From: Aquitalea sp. LB_tupeE | GTDB lineage: Bacteria > Pseudomonadota > Gammaproteobacteria > Burkholderiales > Chromobacteriaceae | Length of the DNA: 64,000 bases | Assembly: GCF_013391415.1 (NCBI RefSeq) | Contig: NZ_JACAXB010000018.1 | Span: forward strand, 186,001 to 250,000 | Direction of reading: 5' to 3' | Shown here: in pieces, positions 16,860 to 26,679 of the stretch | Position numbering within the stretch: the stretch's first letter is position 1 | How the letters are laid out: each line of letters opens with the position of its first letter | The notes under the pieces: generated by a model | The model's input: the letters and a program-made list of their open reading frames with translations, nothing else | Database searches by the model: none | What the model was told of the DNA's origin: nothing | Position numbers and translations under genes: made by a program

Positions 16860-18817
16860 AACATTCTTTGCTCCGTCCCGCAGAAATGGCGGTGCTACTG
16901 GCCGTAGCGCTGGTCATCGTCCCTTTGTTGTTCTATCTGCCGTTGTGGTTACCGGCCCTGGTCGAACTCATGCTGTTGCTGCGAGCATGCCTGCTGCTGC
17001 GCCAGTCCCGCCTGCCGGGTTTGGCTGTGCTTCTGCCCTTGCTGGCGTTGGCAGCGGCTGGTGTATGGCTGAATCTGAATACCTTGATTGGCCGGGAAGG
17101 TGGGGCAGCATTGTTGATCCTGCTATTGGGCTTCAAGGTTTTTGAGTCCCGCCAGCAGCGTGACTGGCAGGTCGTCCTGGCGCTGGGTTTCTTCCTGAGC
17201 GCCATGCCCTTGTTATTCGATCAGAGCCCCTGGTCGGCACTGTGGCTGGTCATCAGCTTGCTCGCCTTGACCTGGGCCATGTTGCGATTGGCCGGGGACA
17301 TTCCATCAGGCAGTGCCCGCACAGCAGTTCAAGCCTTGTTGCTGTCCTTGCCGCTGATGCTGGTGTTGTTTGTGGTGATGCCACGCTTGCCAGGCCCCTT
17401 GTGGAGCATGCCACACGATACCCATACCGCGCAGACCGGGCTGTCCGACAGCATGGAGCCAGGCAGTATCAGCCAGTTGGTTCAACGCGAAGATGCTGCA
17501 TTCTCCGTGGTGTTTTCCGGCCAGGCACCCTCTGTCAGCCAGATGTATTGGCGCATCATGATCCTGGACGATTTTGATGGCCGTCGCTGGCAGAACGTAC
17601 ATGGCTTGCAGCAAGAGACCGCACAATTGCAAGGTGGTCAGCTAATTCGTTACCGGCTCACCGGCAAGCCAACCCGCTCCCGCCTTCCCTTGCTGGAGTA
17701 CCCTTTGCAAGCACCTGGAGGAAGTGGGCTGGAGCCGGGCCGCTTATTCCGCCTGGCTAGTGATAGCGATGATATGGTGCGGGTCGATGCTTCCAGTCTG
17801 CTCGGCAGTCATTACCGCCAGTCTCTGAGCTTGAGCGATCAGGATTTCTATCGACGCCTGCCTCCGGGCAATCCGGCCAGTCGGCAGTTGGCCATGCAGT
17901 GGCGCATGCAAAGTCAGGGCGATGCCGGTTTTGTGCGTGAGGCGCTGCTGCATTTCCGCCTGAACGGTTATCGCTATACCTTGACACCGCCCTTGCTGGA
18001 AGGGGACAACACGACAGATGCCTTTCTGTTTTCCACCCGCCAGGGGTTCTGCGAGCATTACGCCTCGGCCTTTGCATTCCTGGCGCGGGCCGCGGGCATC
18101 CCGGCCCGGGTCGTTACCGGTTATCAGGGGGCGCTGTACAACCCGCTTGGCCGGTTCTGGCAAGTCCGCTCCTCCGATGCCCATGCCTGGGTCGAAGTAT
18201 GGTTGCAGGAAACGGGCGAATGGCTGCGGGTGGATCCGACAGCTGCTGTCGCGCCTCAGCGCGTCAGCGATGGTGTCAGTCAAACCATTCCTGCATTGCA
18301 GCCTGCCATGCCCTTGATGGGCAGCCGCATCCCCGGTTGGTTGCTGCCTCTGCAACAAAGCTGGCAGGCAGCCGGTTTTGCCTGGCAGCAGTGGGTGGTC
18401 GGTTATGATGCAGCCCGGCAGCTGAATCTGTACCGCTTGCTGGGACTTGGCGAGTCAGTGGATGCCGTCGCCGTTTTACGGGCATTGTTGCTGGGGGGAG
18501 GGCTGGCACTGTTGCCATTGCTATGGTGGTGGCGCAAGCGACCCGCGACGGCACCATTGCAAGCGGGCCGCAACTTGTTGGTCGCTGCATTGCAATGCCA
18601 TGGCATCACCATTCAACCCAGTGACGGGCCGCTGGACATGCTGAACAAGGCTGCTCATCTGCCAAAGGACGTGCGCGTCCTGCTCAAGCAATTGCTCAAG
18701 GAGTATGCTGCCATGCGTTATCGGCATGCTGAATTACCGGCCAAGCAAGTGCAGGCCTGGCTTAGGCAAGTGCGCAGTTTTGCGCAGCAGGCTCGCAAGA
18801 AAAGGCAGCGCAGCTAA
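16856..18817 (+). CDS. tgpA: TgpA-like membrane transglutaminase
   Basis: Protein of 653 residues. An N-terminal membrane region (about 10-190) has several hydrophobic helices (the DUF3488 type). A periplasmic transglutaminase-like domain (about 380-490) follows; its catalytic Cys lies in TRQGFCEHYASAFAFLARAAGIPARVVTGYQG, His in SSDAHAWVEVW and Asp in WLRVDPTAAV. A further membrane helix lies near residues 540-560, with a C-terminal cytoplasmic tail. The architecture equals Pseudomonas TgpA, reported essential there; its acceptor substrate remains unclear. It is the last gene of the moxR operon. The motif quoted runs past the catalytic Cys at about residue 400. Confidence 0.9.
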   Translation: MKHSLLRPAEMAVLLAVALVIVPLLFYLPLWLPALVELMLLLRACLLLRQSRLPGLAVLLPLLALAAAGVWLNLNTLIGREGGAALLILLLGFKVFESRQQRDWQVVLALGFFLSAMPLLFDQSPWSALWLVISLLALTWAMLRLAGDIPSGSARTAVQALLLSLPLMLVLFVVMPRLPGPLWSMPHDTHTAQTGLSDSMEPGSISQLVQREDAAFSVVFSGQAPSVSQMYWRIMILDDFDGRRWQNVHGLQQETAQLQGGQLIRYRLTGKPTRSRLPLLEYPLQAPGGSGLEPGRLFRLASDSDDMVRVDASSLLGSHYRQSLSLSDQDFYRRLPPGNPASRQLAMQWRMQSQGDAGFVREALLHFRLNGYRYTLTPPLLEGDNTTDAFLFSTRQGFCEHYASAFAFLARAAGIPARVVTGYQGALYNPLGRFWQVRSSDAHAWVEVWLQETGEWLRVDPTAAVAPQRVSDGVSQTIPALQPAMPLMGSRIPGWLLPLQQSWQAAGFAWQQWVVGYDAARQLNLYRLLGLGESVDAVAVLRALLLGGGLALLPLLWWWRKRPATAPLQAGRNLLVAALQCHGITIQPSDGPLDMLNKAAHLPKDVRVLLKQLLKEYAAMRYRHAELPAKQVQAWLRQVRSFAQQARKKRQRS

Positions 18818-18894
18818 GTGGACCTGCCGGATTTCCGGGGGGCTGCGGCTGCGTTTACCGGATGACTCTTGTGATCTGTCTTGTCGCAGTCAAA

Positions 18895-18920
18895 CAAAAA
18901 CCCCGCCGTACCGAGCGGGG
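18895..18920 (-). terminator. Intrinsic terminator of rpoS
   Basis: CCCCGC (18901-18906) and GCGGGG (18915-18920) form the stem. On the minus strand it is followed by TTTTTG, 37 bases beyond the rpoS stop. No comparable T tract exists for the plus strand, so the tgpA operon may lack its own strong terminator here. Confidence 0.8.
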
Positions 18921-18957
18921 TCATGCTGCTGTTGGCAGGGTAGGTAAAGCGCGATGC

Positions 18958-19905
18958 TTACAGGACAAAATCGCGTGAAATACCTTTGCGGCGAAGAATG
19001 CGACGCAGTTGCTCCAGCCCTTCTATCTGAATCTGACGCACGCGTTCCCGGGTCAGGTTAAGCGCAGCAGCCAACTCTTCCAGTGTGCAGATTTCATGGC
19101 CGTTCAGGCCATAGCGACGCTCGATCACCATGCACTGCTTGTCATTGAGTTGCGCCAGCCATTCCTTGACGAAGAGTTCCAATTGATTGTTATGCAACTG
19201 GATTTCTGGCTCTTCATGTTGTTCATCAGGGATGGACTCACCAATGGACAGCATCGGGTCAATGTCGAGCGGGGCATCCAGAGAGGCCATGCGCTCGTTC
19301 AGGTTCATCACCTTGCGTACATCTTCCACCGGCTTGCCGACATGCTGGGCAATTTCTTCCAGAGTCGGCTCACGTCCCATCTGGCTTTCCAGCTGACGGG
19401 AAGCACGCAGGTAAACGTTGAGCTCCTTGATGACATGAACGGGCAGACGGATGGTTCGCGACTGGTTCATGATGGCCCGTTCAATGCTTTGACGGATCCA
19501 CCAAGTTGCATAGGTTGAGAAACGGAAGCCGCGTTCCGGGTCAAACTTTTCCAGCGCATGCATCAGCCCGATATTGCCTTCCTCAATGAGGTCGAGCAGG
19601 GCAAGTCCGCGGTTGATGTAGTGTTTGGCAATATTGACCACCAGGCGCAGGTTGTGCTCAATCATTTTCTGACGGGCATCAAAATCGCCAGCAACCACAC
19701 GGCGCGCCAGCTCCAGCTCCTGGGCAGGTGTCAGCAAGGCATTGTTTCCGATGTCATTAAGGTAAATCTGGGTGACATCGGCCACTTCCTCGGTCACGCT
19801 CTGACGCTCGGCGGCCTCTTCGGTTTCTGCTTCTGCAGCAACGTCTTCGGCAACTTCTTCTTCAAGAACTTCCTCTTCTTCGAGGATATCGCTGTCTTGG
19901 TTCAT
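18958..19905 (-). CDS. rpoS: RNA polymerase sigma factor RpoS (sigma38)
   Basis: Stationary-phase and general-stress sigma factor of 315 residues. An acidic N-terminal extension (about 1-40, rich in Glu) is followed by region 1.2 ([21 protein letters not shown]), region 2 with [27 protein letters not shown] and the -10-binding [17 protein letters not shown], region 3, and region 4 with [21 protein letters not shown], the -35-binding helix-turn-helix. Phe-Val-Leu at the C-terminus is unusual only in detail. It lies 47 bases after nlpD; in E. coli the main rpoS promoter lies inside nlpD, which may also hold here. Confidence 0.97.
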   Translation of the reverse strand: MNQDSDILEEEEVLEEEVAEDVAAEAETEEAAERQSVTEEVADVTQIYLNDIGNNALLTPAQELELARRVVAGDFDARQKMIEHNLRLVVNIAKHYINRGLALLDLIEEGNIGLMHALEKFDPERGFRFSTYATWWIRQSIERAIMNQSRTIRLPVHVIKELNVYLRASRQLESQMGREPTLEEIAQHVGKPVEDVRKVMNLNERMASLDAPLDIDPMLSIGESIPDEQHEEPEIQLHNNQLELFVKEWLAQLNDKQCMVIERRYGLNGHEICTLEELAAALNLTRERVRQIQIEGLEQLRRILRRKGISRDFVL

Positions 19906-19952
19906 TATTTCCCCCCGCTACGGTGGATCCTGGCAGAGGGAAATACCTCTGT

Positions 19953-21047
19953 TCAGGATTTGTTGTCTAGGTACTGCATCGGATCAACCGGTTTCCCGAA
20001 ACGGCGGATCTCAAAATGCAGTTTTACCTGATCGGCATCAGTATTACCCATTTCGGCAATTTTTTGCCCTTTCCTGACAGATTGGCCCTCCTTGACCATC
20101 AACTGACTGTTATGAGCGTATGCAGACAGAAAGGTCTTGTTGTGCTTGATGATGATGAGCTTTCCGTAGCCTCTCAAGCCATTTCCGCTATAAACGACCT
20201 TGCCATCGCCTGCTGCTATGACACTTTGACCTGCACGACCACTGATATCGACACCCTTATTGCTTTCGGAATAGCCGCGAATCACTTTTCCTTCGGTCGG
20301 CCAGCCCCAGGCGACATTATCTTCACTGATTGTTGCCTGAGATTTTTCTTCAATTTTGTTCTTATTTTCCGATATTGCAGCTGAACTACTACTGTCCTTT
20401 TTGTCGGATGGTCCGTTCGTGACCGTTGTTGCAGCTACTTTCGATGGCATTGTCTTTTTATTACCACTGCCTTCGCTCTGTTGCGCCAGTGTTTTGGCAG
20501 TTTCATCCGAGTACGGCAGTTTCAGTGCTTTCGGATAGTTTTTGCTGCCAGCCGCTGAGTTGCCACTTTCAATGGTGGCTTGTTCAGGTTTTTGTTGTTC
20601 TGCAGCCGCTACCGTCGTTTGTTGTTTTATGACGGCTTGGGGGGCGGCTTCATCGTTGGTCGGTGGCTTAAGGCGCAGCACCTGACCTACCTTGATATTG
20701 TTGTCTGGCAGGTTGTTCCATGCCGCAACATCTTTGTATTTCAAACCATTATTCAGCGAAATGCGAAACAGGTTCTCTCCGGCTTGAACAACATGTGTCT
20801 TTTCTGCCGAATCATTGTTCAACTTTCTGGCTGTCAGTCCGCCGCCACTCTTGTAGGGCGTTGCTACGGCAGTGTCTGCTGCAACCGGTGCCTGGGGCTT
20901 GCTGGCTGTGCTTGTTATCGCTGCCGCCACTGGTGCTGGGCGCGCCGACTCAACCGGTGCTGCCTGTTGCGCCATGCTGCTGCAACCTACCAGAACAACG
21001 GAGGTTAACGATGCGGTCAGCCAATGCTTTGAATGCTGTTTATGCAT
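19953..21047 (-). CDS. nlpD: Murein hydrolase activator NlpD (lipoprotein)
   Basis: Outer-membrane lipoprotein of 364 residues that activates cell-separation amidases. The signal peptide ends in a lipobox, VVLVGC, with Cys22 as lipidation site. A Pro/Ala-rich linker follows, then a LysM peptidoglycan-binding domain (about 84-127: THVVQAGENLFRISLNNGL), a Ser/Lys-rich linker and a C-terminal LytM/M23 domain (about 250-360). The zinc ligands of active M23 peptidases are absent: GVDIS replaces the H-x3-D motif, as in NlpD/EnvC activators. The domain is therefore regulatory, not catalytic. It is in the surE-pcm-nlpD-rpoS order typical of proteobacteria. Confidence 0.95.
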   Translation of the reverse strand: MHKQHSKHWLTASLTSVVLVGCSSMAQQAAPVESARPAPVAAAITSTASKPQAPVAADTAVATPYKSGGGLTARKLNNDSAEKTHVVQAGENLFRISLNNGLKYKDVAAWNNLPDNNIKVGQVLRLKPPTNDEAAPQAVIKQQTTVAAAEQQKPEQATIESGNSAAGSKNYPKALKLPYSDETAKTLAQQSEGSGNKKTMPSKVAATTVTNGPSDKKDSSSSAAISENKNKIEEKSQATISEDNVAWGWPTEGKVIRGYSESNKGVDISGRAGQSVIAAGDGKVVYSGNGLRGYGKLIIIKHNKTFLSAYAHNSQLMVKEGQSVRKGQKIAEMGNTDADQVKLHFEIRRFGKPVDPMQYLDNKS

Positions 21048-21123
21048 GCCTATGGATTTTATATGTCAGTTAATTGAGGTTTGTAAACATTTACACTTGG
21101 TATGTGTTGTGTTTTTGCAAGGG

Positions 21124-21792
21124 TTAGTTACGACCGGGCAAGAGTGGTACGAATTTGACCGGGTCCAGTCTGGTCTTTTGCAAACCTTGCGTAGTCTTTT
21201 CCAGCAGCCACAAATACTGTTCGGCTTCACCGACAGGCATGATCAGCCGGCCACCTTCTGCCATTTGCTCGACCAGTGCTTCCGGAATGTTACGGGCAGC
21301 CGCGGTCATGATGATACCTTCGAACGGGGCGGCTTCCGGCAGTCCGAAATGTCCATCACCATGCACCAGCCGGGCGTGAACCAGTTTAGCCGCACGCAGA
21401 TTCTGTCTTGCTTTGTCCAGCAGGGCCGAGAGTCGTTCAATTGAATACACTTCAGCCCCGGTCTTGAGCAAGACTGCAGTTTGATAGCCGCAGCCGGTGC
21501 CGATTTCCAGTACTTTGCCAGGCTTGCGGCCAGCGAGTAGCACTTCAGTCATGCGTGCTACGGTAAGGGGCTGCGAAATGGTCTGGCCATGACCGATAGG
21601 GAGAGATACATCGTCATAGGCACGTGTGGCCAATGCCTGATCGACAAACAGGTGGCGCGGGACTTCAGCCATTGCGCTCAATACCCGTTCGTCCTGAATA
21701 CCGGACTGTCGCAGGCGCTCAACCATGCGTTTGCGGGTTCGGTCAGATAGCATGCCATAGGCTTGGCTGTCTTGTGTCACGGATGAAGCCAT
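21124..21792 (-). CDS. pcm: Protein-L-isoaspartate O-methyltransferase
   Basis: Repairs aged proteins by SAM-dependent methylation of L-isoaspartyl residues, so they can return to aspartate. It has 222 residues, slightly longer than the E. coli enzyme (208). Motifs are [22 protein letters not shown], the SAM-binding [16 protein letters not shown] and the C-terminal GRLIMPVG. It overlaps the 3' end of surE by 16 bases and so is probably translationally coupled. Together with surE it belongs to a damage-repair and survival set expressed with rpoS. Confidence 0.96.
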   Translation of the reverse strand: MASSVTQDSQAYGMLSDRTRKRMVERLRQSGIQDERVLSAMAEVPRHLFVDQALATRAYDDVSLPIGHGQTISQPLTVARMTEVLLAGRKPGKVLEIGTGCGYQTAVLLKTGAEVYSIERLSALLDKARQNLRAAKLVHARLVHGDGHFGLPEAAPFEGIIMTAAARNIPEALVEQMAEGGRLIMPVGEAEQYLWLLEKTTQGLQKTRLDPVKFVPLLPGRN

Positions 21793-22520
21793 GTATTGAT
21801 TCCGTCCATTTGGCCAAATGCAGTTAGATCAAGCATCAGCGGGGTCAGCGAGGCATGCTTGCCTGCAATGGCCGCAAAGTCGGTGCCTGGTCCGGCATCT
21901 TGTGCTGCTCCCACCGGGCCTACCCAGTATATCGTTTCCCCACGGGGATTCTTGGCTTTGATAACAGGTTCTGCATGATGCCGACGTCCCAGGCGGGTGA
22001 TTTGCAGCGCTTGCAGCTCGTCGGCGGGGATATCCGGGACATTTACATTCAGCAAGACCGGTTTGTTCAGTGGTTGTTGTCGATGGCGTTCCAGCAATTG
22101 TTCCACCACCAGCGCCGCGGTATCGAAGTGTTTGCCGCTGTAACCGGCCAGTGAAACGGCGATGGAGGGAATGCCCAGCAAGAAGCCCTCGCTCGCGGCC
22201 GCTACGGTGCCGGAGTAAATGGTGTCATCACCCATGTTCGGACCATGATTGATACCGCTGAAAATCATGTCCGGGCGGAAATCCAGCAGGCCGGTCACCG
22301 CCAGGTGAATGCAGTCAGTTGGGGTTCCATTGACATAATAAAAGCCGTTCGCGGCCTGTCGAACGGTCAGGGGGCGGTCCAGTGTGAGTGAATTGCTGGC
22401 ACCGCTGCGGTCGCGTTCGGGGGCGACCACCACGACTTCGCCATGGCGTGCCAGCGTTTCCACCAGTACCCGGATGCCGGGTGAGAAATAACCGTCGTCA
22501 TTGCTGATGAGGAACTTCAT
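21777..22520 (-). CDS. surE: 5'/3'-nucleotidase SurE
   Basis: Metal-dependent nucleoside monophosphate phosphatase of 247 residues, tied to stationary-phase survival. The metal site Asp8-Asp9 lies in [13 protein letters not shown], the next ligand in RSGASNSLT, and the Asn ligand in [23 protein letters not shown]. The ATG at 22520 is chosen because the family starts exactly with [10 protein letters not shown] and a GGAAG site precedes it; an in-frame ATG 24 bases upstream adds residues with no counterpart. It is the first gene of the surE-pcm-nlpD-rpoS cluster. Confidence 0.96.
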   Translation of the reverse strand: MKFLISNDDGYFSPGIRVLVETLARHGEVVVVAPERDRSGASNSLTLDRPLTVRQAANGFYYVNGTPTDCIHLAVTGLLDFRPDMIFSGINHGPNMGDDTIYSGTVAAASEGFLLGIPSIAVSLAGYSGKHFDTAALVVEQLLERHRQQPLNKPVLLNVNVPDIPADELQALQITRLGRRHHAEPVIKAKNPRGETIYWVGPVGAAQDAGPGTDFAAIAGKHASLTPLMLDLTAFGQMDGINTWLHP

Positions 22521-22597
22521 GCTCTGCTTCCGGATTGGACGCATGATTGTATCGCTGCGAAGGAGTGCTGGGAAACCATTGCAGTATATTCAGCCAA

Positions 22598-22620
22598 AGA
22601 AAAACCCGCCGAAGCGGGTT
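22598..22620 (-). terminator. Intrinsic terminator of nadA
   Basis: AACCCGC (22603-22609), a 4-base loop and GCGGGTT (22614-22620) are followed on the minus strand by TTTTTCTTTGG. It separates nadA from the downstream surE operon. Confidence 0.85.
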
Positions 22621-22627
22621 GGTTTGA

Positions 22628-23545
22628 TCAGGCATAGTAGCGTTGGCTGAATTCCAGCATGCGTTCGATGGGAATGCGTGCTGCATCCATTTGTTCCGTC
22701 GTGAGGTAGTCAATGCGCAAGCCCTCTCCTTGTTGGGCGCGTTTGACTGCCTCGATGGTATTCATCTTCATGTAAGGACAGGAGTTGCACTGGCAACCTG
22801 CGTAGATGGGGGCTTGGCGCAAGTCAAGGTCGGGGCGGGCCAGACCCATGTTGTACAGGATACCGTCTTCGGTGGCGACAAAGATGACTGCTTTGCTATC
22901 GCCCTTGAAGGCTTTGACCCAGTTCAGCATGCCGGAGGTGGAGCCAACGTAATCGGCTTTTTTCAGGACCGGCAACGGGCTTTCCGGGTGAGCAATCAGG
23001 TATTTTTCACCCGTTGCGGCGGCAAACGCTTCATCCAGTGCGGCTTCGTTGAACTTGTCGTGTACTTCACATACTGCCGACCACAGCGGCATGTCGTAGC
23101 CGTATTGGTCGTTCAGGTAGCCGCCCATGTTGCGGTCCGGCGAGAAAATGACTTTTTTGCCTTCGGCATACAGGTGGGCAATGATGTCGTCCACATTGCG
23201 GCTGGTGACAATCCAGTCCGACAGTGCCTTGTGTTCTGCGCTGGAGTTGATGTAGGACACATGGACATGATCCGGGTGGCTTTCACGCCATGCCTTGAGT
23301 GCAGTGACATCGGTCTGGGTGACCAGCGAACAGGTGGAGCCTGCATCCGGCAGGATGACTTCGGCCTGCGGATTGAGGATTTTGGCGGTTTCTGCCATGA
23401 AACGGACACCGGCAAACACAATGATGTCGGCGTTGGCTTCCTTGGCATACAGCGACAGTTCCAGGCTATCGCCCACCTTGTCAGCCATTTGCTGGATTTC
23501 CGGCTGGGTGTAGTAGTGGGCAAGGGTGACGACGCGCTTCGTCAT
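22628..23545 (-). CDS. nadA: Quinolinate synthase A
   Basis: [4Fe-4S] enzyme that condenses iminoaspartate with dihydroxyacetone phosphate to quinolinate in NAD synthesis. The 305 residues match the shorter NadA class. Three cluster cysteines are visible: Cys72 in DAGSTCSLV, one near 158 in WSAVCEVHDKFN, and one in the CQCNSCPYMKMNT segment near 252. YYTQPEIQ at the N-terminus and ATEDGILYNM are further signatures. The ATG at 23545 follows CAGGAG; the reading frame is open upstream, but that stretch does not look like NadA. nadB and nadC are not in this window. Confidence 0.95.
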   Translation of the reverse strand: MTKRVVTLAHYYTQPEIQQMADKVGDSLELSLYAKEANADIIVFAGVRFMAETAKILNPQAEVILPDAGSTCSLVTQTDVTALKAWRESHPDHVHVSYINSSAEHKALSDWIVTSRNVDDIIAHLYAEGKKVIFSPDRNMGGYLNDQYGYDMPLWSAVCEVHDKFNEAALDEAFAAATGEKYLIAHPESPLPVLKKADYVGSTSGMLNWVKAFKGDSKAVIFVATEDGILYNMGLARPDLDLRQAPIYAGCQCNSCPYMKMNTIEAVKRAQQGEGLRIDYLTTEQMDAARIPIERMLEFSQRYYA

Positions 23546-24003
23546 GATGGCTGACTCCTGCCCGCCCTGCTTCAGGAGACAGGCGAGCTGAATTGATATG
23601 TTGCGATGCAGTTCCCGTGGACTGCTGAACCGCCAAGGGTAGCAATATTGCAGTGCGATTACCACCGCCAGCTTGTGTGTGATGCGCGGATGGAGGTGGT
23701 CTTTGCTATAAAATTCATCTGAGGTGCGCTTGCCCGAGGTCAACATGAGCTGGCCAGGTCTGCGGCAGCATGTTGCTGTCATCAAGTTGGCTTGCACTGA
23801 CGAATTTACCTTGTTGCTGTCTTGCGAGTGCTCGTTTGTCCTTATTGTGCGTTGCACAATACTATCGCAACATACAGGTATCAAGCTGGATTTGCCTGTT
23901 GCAAGTCCATGTATTCAAAAAGATCTGGCGAGGAAATTAGCTGCCACCTGGCAGCGCGTCGCGCTGGATGACTGCTGGCATTAACCCTACTGGAACCGCT
24001 TCC
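23546..24003. other. Divergent intergenic region of nadA and the acetyltransferase gene
   Basis: The 458 bases between two divergent genes contain no convincing reading frame. The most striking element is the palindrome at 23843-23861, described separately. A TATAAAAT-like stretch near 23706-23713 could serve as a -10 element but lacks a clear -35 partner. Confidence 0.45.
23843..23861. promoter_or_regulatory. Perfect palindrome, probable operator
   Basis: TATTGTGC (23843-23850), central GTT and GCACAATA (23854-23861) form a perfect 8-bp inverted repeat, 143 bases before the acetyltransferase start. Such a symmetric, A/T-ended element in a divergent promoter region is typical of a dimeric repressor site. 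It is too short-spaced for the Crp consensus (TGTGA, 6 bases, TCACA). The cognate regulator is unknown. Confidence 0.45.
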
Positions 24004-26679
24004 ATGAAGCCTCACTACCTGACTCCGCTGTTTTCACCGCGCACTGTTGCTGTTGTTGGTGCCAGCGATACGCCTGGCTCTATTGGCCAGGCGGTGTTTG
24101 CCAATCTGTTGGCGGGCAATTTTCAAGGCAAGCTGTTTCCAGTCAATCTGAACCACAAGGTAGTGGGGGGCATTCCTGCGGTTCCCTCGGTGCGCCTGAT
24201 CGAACCGGCGGTTGACATGGCCGTGATCTGTACGGCCATTCGCACTTTGCCGGCCATCATCAAGGATTGTGGCAAGAAGGGCATCAAGGCTGTGCTGCTG
24301 GCCAAAGAGTTTTCCGATAGTGAGCAACTGGAGCGGGAAATCCTGAATGAGTCGGTGTCCATTGCACGCCACTATGGCATCCGTGTGCTGGGGCCGAATG
24401 TTTTGGGTCTGATGCGGCCGGTAGCTGGTTTCAACGCCACCAACTACACCAGTAAGGTACGTCCGGGCAACATGGCGCTGGTGTCGCAGTCTTCGGCCTT
24501 GTGTACGGCCATGCTGGACTGGGCGGACAGCAAGGGAATCGGTTTTTCCAGCGTAATTTCCGTGGGCGAGGCGCTGGATGTCGATTTCGGCGAAATTCTG
24601 GATTACCTGGTGGCGGATAACTTCACCCAGGGTATTTTGTTGCATGTTCACCACATCCATCATGCGCGCCGCTTCATGAGTGCGCTGCGTGCGGCCGCAC
24701 GTACCAAGCCGGTGGTGGTGATCAAGTCGGGCCGCTATCAGGACGATGTGACCGGTGTCACGCATTCCAGCAATCTGATTGAGAGCGGTGATGTTTTCGA
24801 TGCCGCGCTGTCACGCGCCGGTGTGCTGCGGGTGTCTTCGATCGCCCAGCTGTTTACTGCGGCCAAGGTGCTGGCGGCCAACTTCCGTGTGGGTGGCAAA
24901 CGTCTGGCCATTGTCACCAACGGCATCGGCCCTGGCGTGCTGGCGGCCGACAGTGCTTATACCAATGGTGTGGAGCTAGCCAAGCTGAGCGATACCACCA
25001 TGGACCTGCTCAATAACGCCTTGCCGCGCAACTGGTCGCATGGCAACCCCATCGACTTGATCGGTGATGCCAGCCCTGTCCGTTTTCGTACTGCGGTCAA
25101 AGCCTGTATTGATGACCCTAATGTCGATGGCGTGCTGGTGGTGTTCACTCCGCAAGCCGGTACCGACCACCTGACCACGGCGCAGTTGATGATTGGCTTG
25201 CAGCGTGAATCCAGCAAGCCGATGTTCCTGTCCTGGCTGGGGGATGCCAAAGTATCGGAAAGCCGCGACCTGTTTTCCAAAGCCAAGTGCGCGCATTTCC
25301 GTGCGCCGGAATATGGCATTGAAGTCTTTCGTAACCTGGCTTCCTATCATTACAACCAGCAATTGCTGTTGCAGACCCCTGGTCCGCTGGAAGGCAAGCG
25401 CGAAGCGCCAGACCTGCTGCGTGCCCGTGCCGTGATTGCAGGTGCCATGGCCGAAGGCCGCACCATTTTGTCCGAGCGTGAATCCAAGGAAGTGCTGGCG
25501 GCTTTCCGTATCCCGGTCAACCCCACCTTGCTGGCGCGCAGCGAGGATGAGGCGGTGGTGCTGGCCGAGCAAATCCACTACCCGGTGGTGCTGAAGATTG
25601 ACTCGCCGGACATCATCTACAAATCGGACGTGGGTGGTGTGGAGTTGAACATCAGTAATGAAGCCACCTTGCGTGCCGCCTTCCGCAGCATTCTGGAGCG
25701 TGCCCACCAGGCCATGCCGGAAGCACGGATTGATGGCATTTCGGTACAGCCCATGCGTAAACGCCGTTTTGCGCGCGAGGTGATGGTGGGCGTAACGCAC
25801 GACAGTTCTTTCGGCCCGGTGATTACCTTTGGTGCTGGTGGCATTGCGGTAGAAGTGATGCATGACCGCGCACTGTCCTTGCCGCCGCTGAACCAGTACC
25901 TGGTGGGCAGCATGATACGCAAGACCCGTATCGGCCAGTTGCTGGGTGCCTTCAAGAACCTGCCGGCTGTGGACATGGACGAGCTGGTGGATGTGCTGCT
26001 GCACGTCTCCGAAATGGTGTGCGAGCTGCCGGAACTGCGCGAGATGGACATCAACCCCTTGGTGGCGGACGAGAAGGGCGTTATTGCGCTGGATGCACGC
26101 ATCATCGTCGAGCCTTTGAAGCCGGATGTGAAGCGTTATGGCCACATGGCCATCATGCCTTACCCCACGCATATGGTGCGCAGTGCCACGCTGAACGATG
26201 GTATGAAGGTCACCATTCGCCCGGTAAGGCCTGAAGATGCCGAAATGCAGCAGGAGTTTGTCCGCACGCTGTCGGACGAAAGCCGCTACAACCGCTATAT
26301 GTCCAGTATCAAGCAGCTGTCGCAAACCATGCTGGTGCGCTTTACCCAACTGGATTACGACCGCGAAATGGCACTGGCCATGACGTGCGAGACCGAGAAC
26401 GGTGAAGAGCAGCAAGCCGTGGCCCGCTTCATTACCGATCCGGATAACGAAGGCTGCGAATTCGCGCTGGAAGTGGCCGACAAATGGCAGGGCAAGGGCA
26501 TTGGCTACATCCTGATGAATGCCTTGTTCGATGCCGCCCGTGAGCAAGGGCTCACCGTGATGCGTGGTGAAGTGCTGGCCGGTAACAAGGGCATGCTCAA
26601 GCTGATGCACAAGCTGGGCTTTACCGTGGAAACCCATCCGGAAGACCGGGCGCTGACCATCGTCACCAAGATTCTGTAA
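24004..26679 (+). CDS. Protein lysine acetyltransferase, Pat/PatZ type (acyl-CoA synthetase-like plus GNAT)
   Basis: Large protein of 891 residues, close to E. coli PatZ (886). Order of domains: a CoA-binding Rossmann domain (about 10-140, RTVAVVGASDTPGSIGQAVF), succinyl-CoA-ligase-like domains (about 150-450, containing SHGNPIDLIGDA), an ATP-grasp domain (about 490-710, with YPVVLKIDSPDIIYKSDVGG), and a C-terminal GNAT acetyltransferase domain (about 735-890) whose acetyl-CoA loop is WQGKGIGYILMNAL. Such proteins acetylate metabolic enzymes, classically acetyl-CoA synthetase, on a lysine. The ATG at 24004 starts the conserved MKPHYLTPLFSPRTVAVVG region. It is a single gene, preceded by a palindrome that may control it. 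Confidence 0.9.
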   Translation: MKPHYLTPLFSPRTVAVVGASDTPGSIGQAVFANLLAGNFQGKLFPVNLNHKVVGGIPAVPSVRLIEPAVDMAVICTAIRTLPAIIKDCGKKGIKAVLLAKEFSDSEQLEREILNESVSIARHYGIRVLGPNVLGLMRPVAGFNATNYTSKVRPGNMALVSQSSALCTAMLDWADSKGIGFSSVISVGEALDVDFGEILDYLVADNFTQGILLHVHHIHHARRFMSALRAAARTKPVVVIKSGRYQDDVTGVTHSSNLIESGDVFDAALSRAGVLRVSSIAQLFTAAKVLAANFRVGGKRLAIVTNGIGPGVLAADSAYTNGVELAKLSDTTMDLLNNALPRNWSHGNPIDLIGDASPVRFRTAVKACIDDPNVDGVLVVFTPQAGTDHLTTAQLMIGLQRESSKPMFLSWLGDAKVSESRDLFSKAKCAHFRAPEYGIEVFRNLASYHYNQQLLLQTPGPLEGKREAPDLLRARAVIAGAMAEGRTILSERESKEVLAAFRIPVNPTLLARSEDEAVVLAEQIHYPVVLKIDSPDIIYKSDVGGVELNISNEATLRAAFRSILERAHQAMPEARIDGISVQPMRKRRFAREVMVGVTHDSSFGPVITFGAGGIAVEVMHDRALSLPPLNQYLVGSMIRKTRIGQLLGAFKNLPAVDMDELVDVLLHVSEMVCELPELREMDINPLVADEKGVIALDARIIVEPLKPDVKRYGHMAIMPYPTHMVRSATLNDGMKVTIRPVRPEDAEMQQEFVRTLSDESRYNRYMSSIKQLSQTMLVRFTQLDYDREMALAMTCETENGEEQQAVARFITDPDNEGCEFALEVADKWQGKGIGYILMNALFDAAREQGLTVMRGEVLAGNKGMLKLMHKLGFTVETHPEDRALTIVTKIL

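Noticed and set aside
23546-23884. N-terminal extension of nadA by up to 113 residues
   Set aside because: The extension carries no NadA-like sequence, while the ATG at 23545 has CAGGAG upstream and starts the conserved region.
24976-26637. 553-codon open frame antisense to the acetyltransferase gene
   Set aside because: His/Gln-rich translation without motifs, entirely inside a well-supported gene. Judged an antisense shadow.
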